NCBI RefSeq assembly: GCF_030758415.1 | Contig: NZ_CP132334.1 | Span: forward strand, 1,302,001-1,366,000 | DNA length: 64,000 bases | From: Parvularcula sp. IMCC14364 | GTDB taxonomy: Bacteria; Pseudomonadota; Alphaproteobacteria; Caulobacterales; Parvularculaceae | Direction of reading: 5' to 3' | Shown: positions 63,214 to 64,000 of the stretch, piece after piece | How the letters are laid out: each line of letters opens with the position of its first letter | How positions within the stretch are numbered: the stretch's first letter is position 1 | The notes under the pieces: model-generated | Databases searched by the model: none | Told to the model about the DNA's origin: nothing | What the model saw: the letters and a program-made list of their open reading frames with translations, nothing else | Made by a program: the position numbers and the translations under genes

Positions 63214-64000
63214 TACCTTTGAGGAAGCCTATATATGGATATGGCTGCCGGGCAAAACCCACCCCGTTGTTGCGGGTCGTCTGTATGCGGAGGGAGCGAG
63301 CCCGCATGCACTGGTTTTTAACTACGGAAAGTCTTATCTGTCGCGCGAGGAGGCAATTCCCCTCTACTTGCCAGAACTGCCATTGCAGTCTGGTGCATTG
63401 CCTCTGCCAGACGGCCTTACCATGCCGAGTACCCTTCGCGATGCGGCGCCCGATGCCTGGGGGCGGCGCGTTATTCTCAACCGCAAATTCGGTGTTAAGG
63501 GCGCTGCCCTCGACAATCATTGGATGTCAGAAATCGCCTTCCTTCTGGAGTCTGGATCAGACCGGATTGGCGCACTCGATTTTCAGCGTTCGCCCACAAA
63601 GTACATTCCGCGCGATCCAAAGAACGCCAGCCTCGAAGAATTATTGAGCGCAGCAGAGCTCATTGAAAAAGGCGTGCCGCTCACCCCTGAGCTCGCGCAG
63701 GCCATTCAGCATGGCAGCTCCATCGGTGGTGCGCGCCCCAAAGCGCTCATCGAAGAATACGATAAGAAATTTATCGCGAAATTCTCCGCCTCAAACGACA
63801 CCTATAACGTTGTCAAAGGCGAATTCATCGCCATGCGGCTGGCCTCAAAAGCTGGTCTCGATGTTGCTCCCGTTGCGCTCAAGTCTGCTGCCGGAAAGGA
63901 TGTGCTCCTCGTAGAGCGCTTTGACCGCATACCAAGCGATAACGACTGGCAGCGACGAGCCATGGTTTCAGCGCTTACCATGCTCGAACTCGATGAAATG
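63203..64000 (+). CDS. HipA-like serine/threonine kinase toxin (partial)
   Basis: 266 residues are visible before the window ends. Features of HipA: N-terminal subdomain ('VAGRLYAEGASPHALVFNYGKSYL', 'PLQSGALPLPDGLTMPSTLRDAAPDAWGRRVI'), the phosphate loop with the autophosphorylated Ser in 'GSSIGGARPKALIEE', ATP-site Lys in 'KKFIAKF', then 'GEFIAMRLASKAGLDVAPV' and 'LLVERFDR'. HipA-type kinases phosphorylate aminoacyl-tRNA synthetases and slow growth. The catalytic Asp region lies beyond the window. Confidence 0.88.
   Translation, partial: MTSDTFEEAYIWIWLPGKTHPVVAGRLYAEGASPHALVFNYGKSYLSREEAIPLYLPELPLQSGALPLPDGLTMPSTLRDAAPDAWGRRVILNRKFGVKGAALDNHWMSEIAFLLESGSDRIGALDFQRSPTKYIPRDPKNASLEELLSAAELIEKGVPLTPELAQAIQHGSSIGGARPKALIEEYDKKFIAKFSASNDTYNVVKGEFIAMRLASKAGLDVAPVALKSAAGKDVLLVERFDRIPSDNDWQRRAMVSALTMLELDEM

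Noticed and set aside
1-64000. CRISPR arrays or other regularly spaced repeats
   Set aside because: None seen on reading; the repeats present are IS ends, the IS6 pair, the dnaE2 tail copy and simple palindromes.

Overview
The window looks like a chromosome segment of a marine-type alphaproteobacterium. The evidence is a cpdR gene with a CtrA-type box, an alphaproteobacterial LexA box (GAAC-N7-GAAC, i.e. GTTC-N7-GTTC read on the other strand), an imuA-imuB-dnaE2 mutasome, a keto-carotenoid cluster and a sulfolipid synthase gene. A Maricaulales/Hyphomonadaceae-like organism is my guess; the genus cannot be fixed by reading alone. No CRISPR array or rRNA is visible, and there is one tRNA (Val-GAC).

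Layout. 0-3.2 kb: acyl-CoA/oxoacid metabolism (C-terminus of an oxoacid dehydrogenase E1 beta, a malonyltransferase-like protein, glutaryl-CoA dehydrogenase, an SDR dehydrogenase). 3.2-13.2 kb: carotenoid cluster: fni remnant, crtE, a two-gene ABC exporter, crtW and crtZ on plus; crtB, crtI and crtY on minus; then a divergent di-iron hydroxylase. The expected product is a keto-hydroxy carotenoid of the astaxanthin type. 13.2-25.9 kb: housekeeping and regulation (aminotransferase, YceI, hisS, formylglutamate amidohydrolase, cpdR, tRNA, HupE/cytochrome b561 group, alkylsulfatase, EnvZ/OmpR-like pair, pgsA, XRE regulator). 26.0-32.3 kb: cyanophycin locus: an M14-type zinc hydrolase divergent from cphA and a double-length cyanophycinase whose second half has lost its catalytic residues.

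32.5-47.4 kb is a mosaic of insertion sequences and AT-rich cell-surface genes: a complete IS66, an epimerase, a GT2 glycosyltransferase cut in two by an IS5-family element (removing it restores the frame exactly), a tandem GT2-TPR protein, an IS3 remnant, the sqdB-cysH pair, a nested IS5/IS110/IS21 stack and a sulfotransferase. 47.6-53.7 kb is a DNA damage module: a YedK/HMCES-type protein divergent from imuA-imuB-dnaE2, with LexA half-sites at the imuA start.

53.7-64.0 kb is an accessory zone dominated by toxin-antitoxin modules: Xre-RES (flanked by a partial second copy of the dnaE2 3' end), AbiEi/AbiEii (toxin gene with a nonsense codon), HigBA, a ParE-type pair between two IS6-family copies, and HipBA running off the window end. 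A decayed AAA ATPase gene lies next to the first IS6 copy, whose transposase carries a stop codon. The points I judge most worth following are the tandem cyanophycinase, the dnaE2-flanked toxin-antitoxin insertion, the ABC exporter inside the carotenoid operon, and the two carotenoid genes (crtW, crtY) that lack a usual start codon where their ribosome binding sites point.
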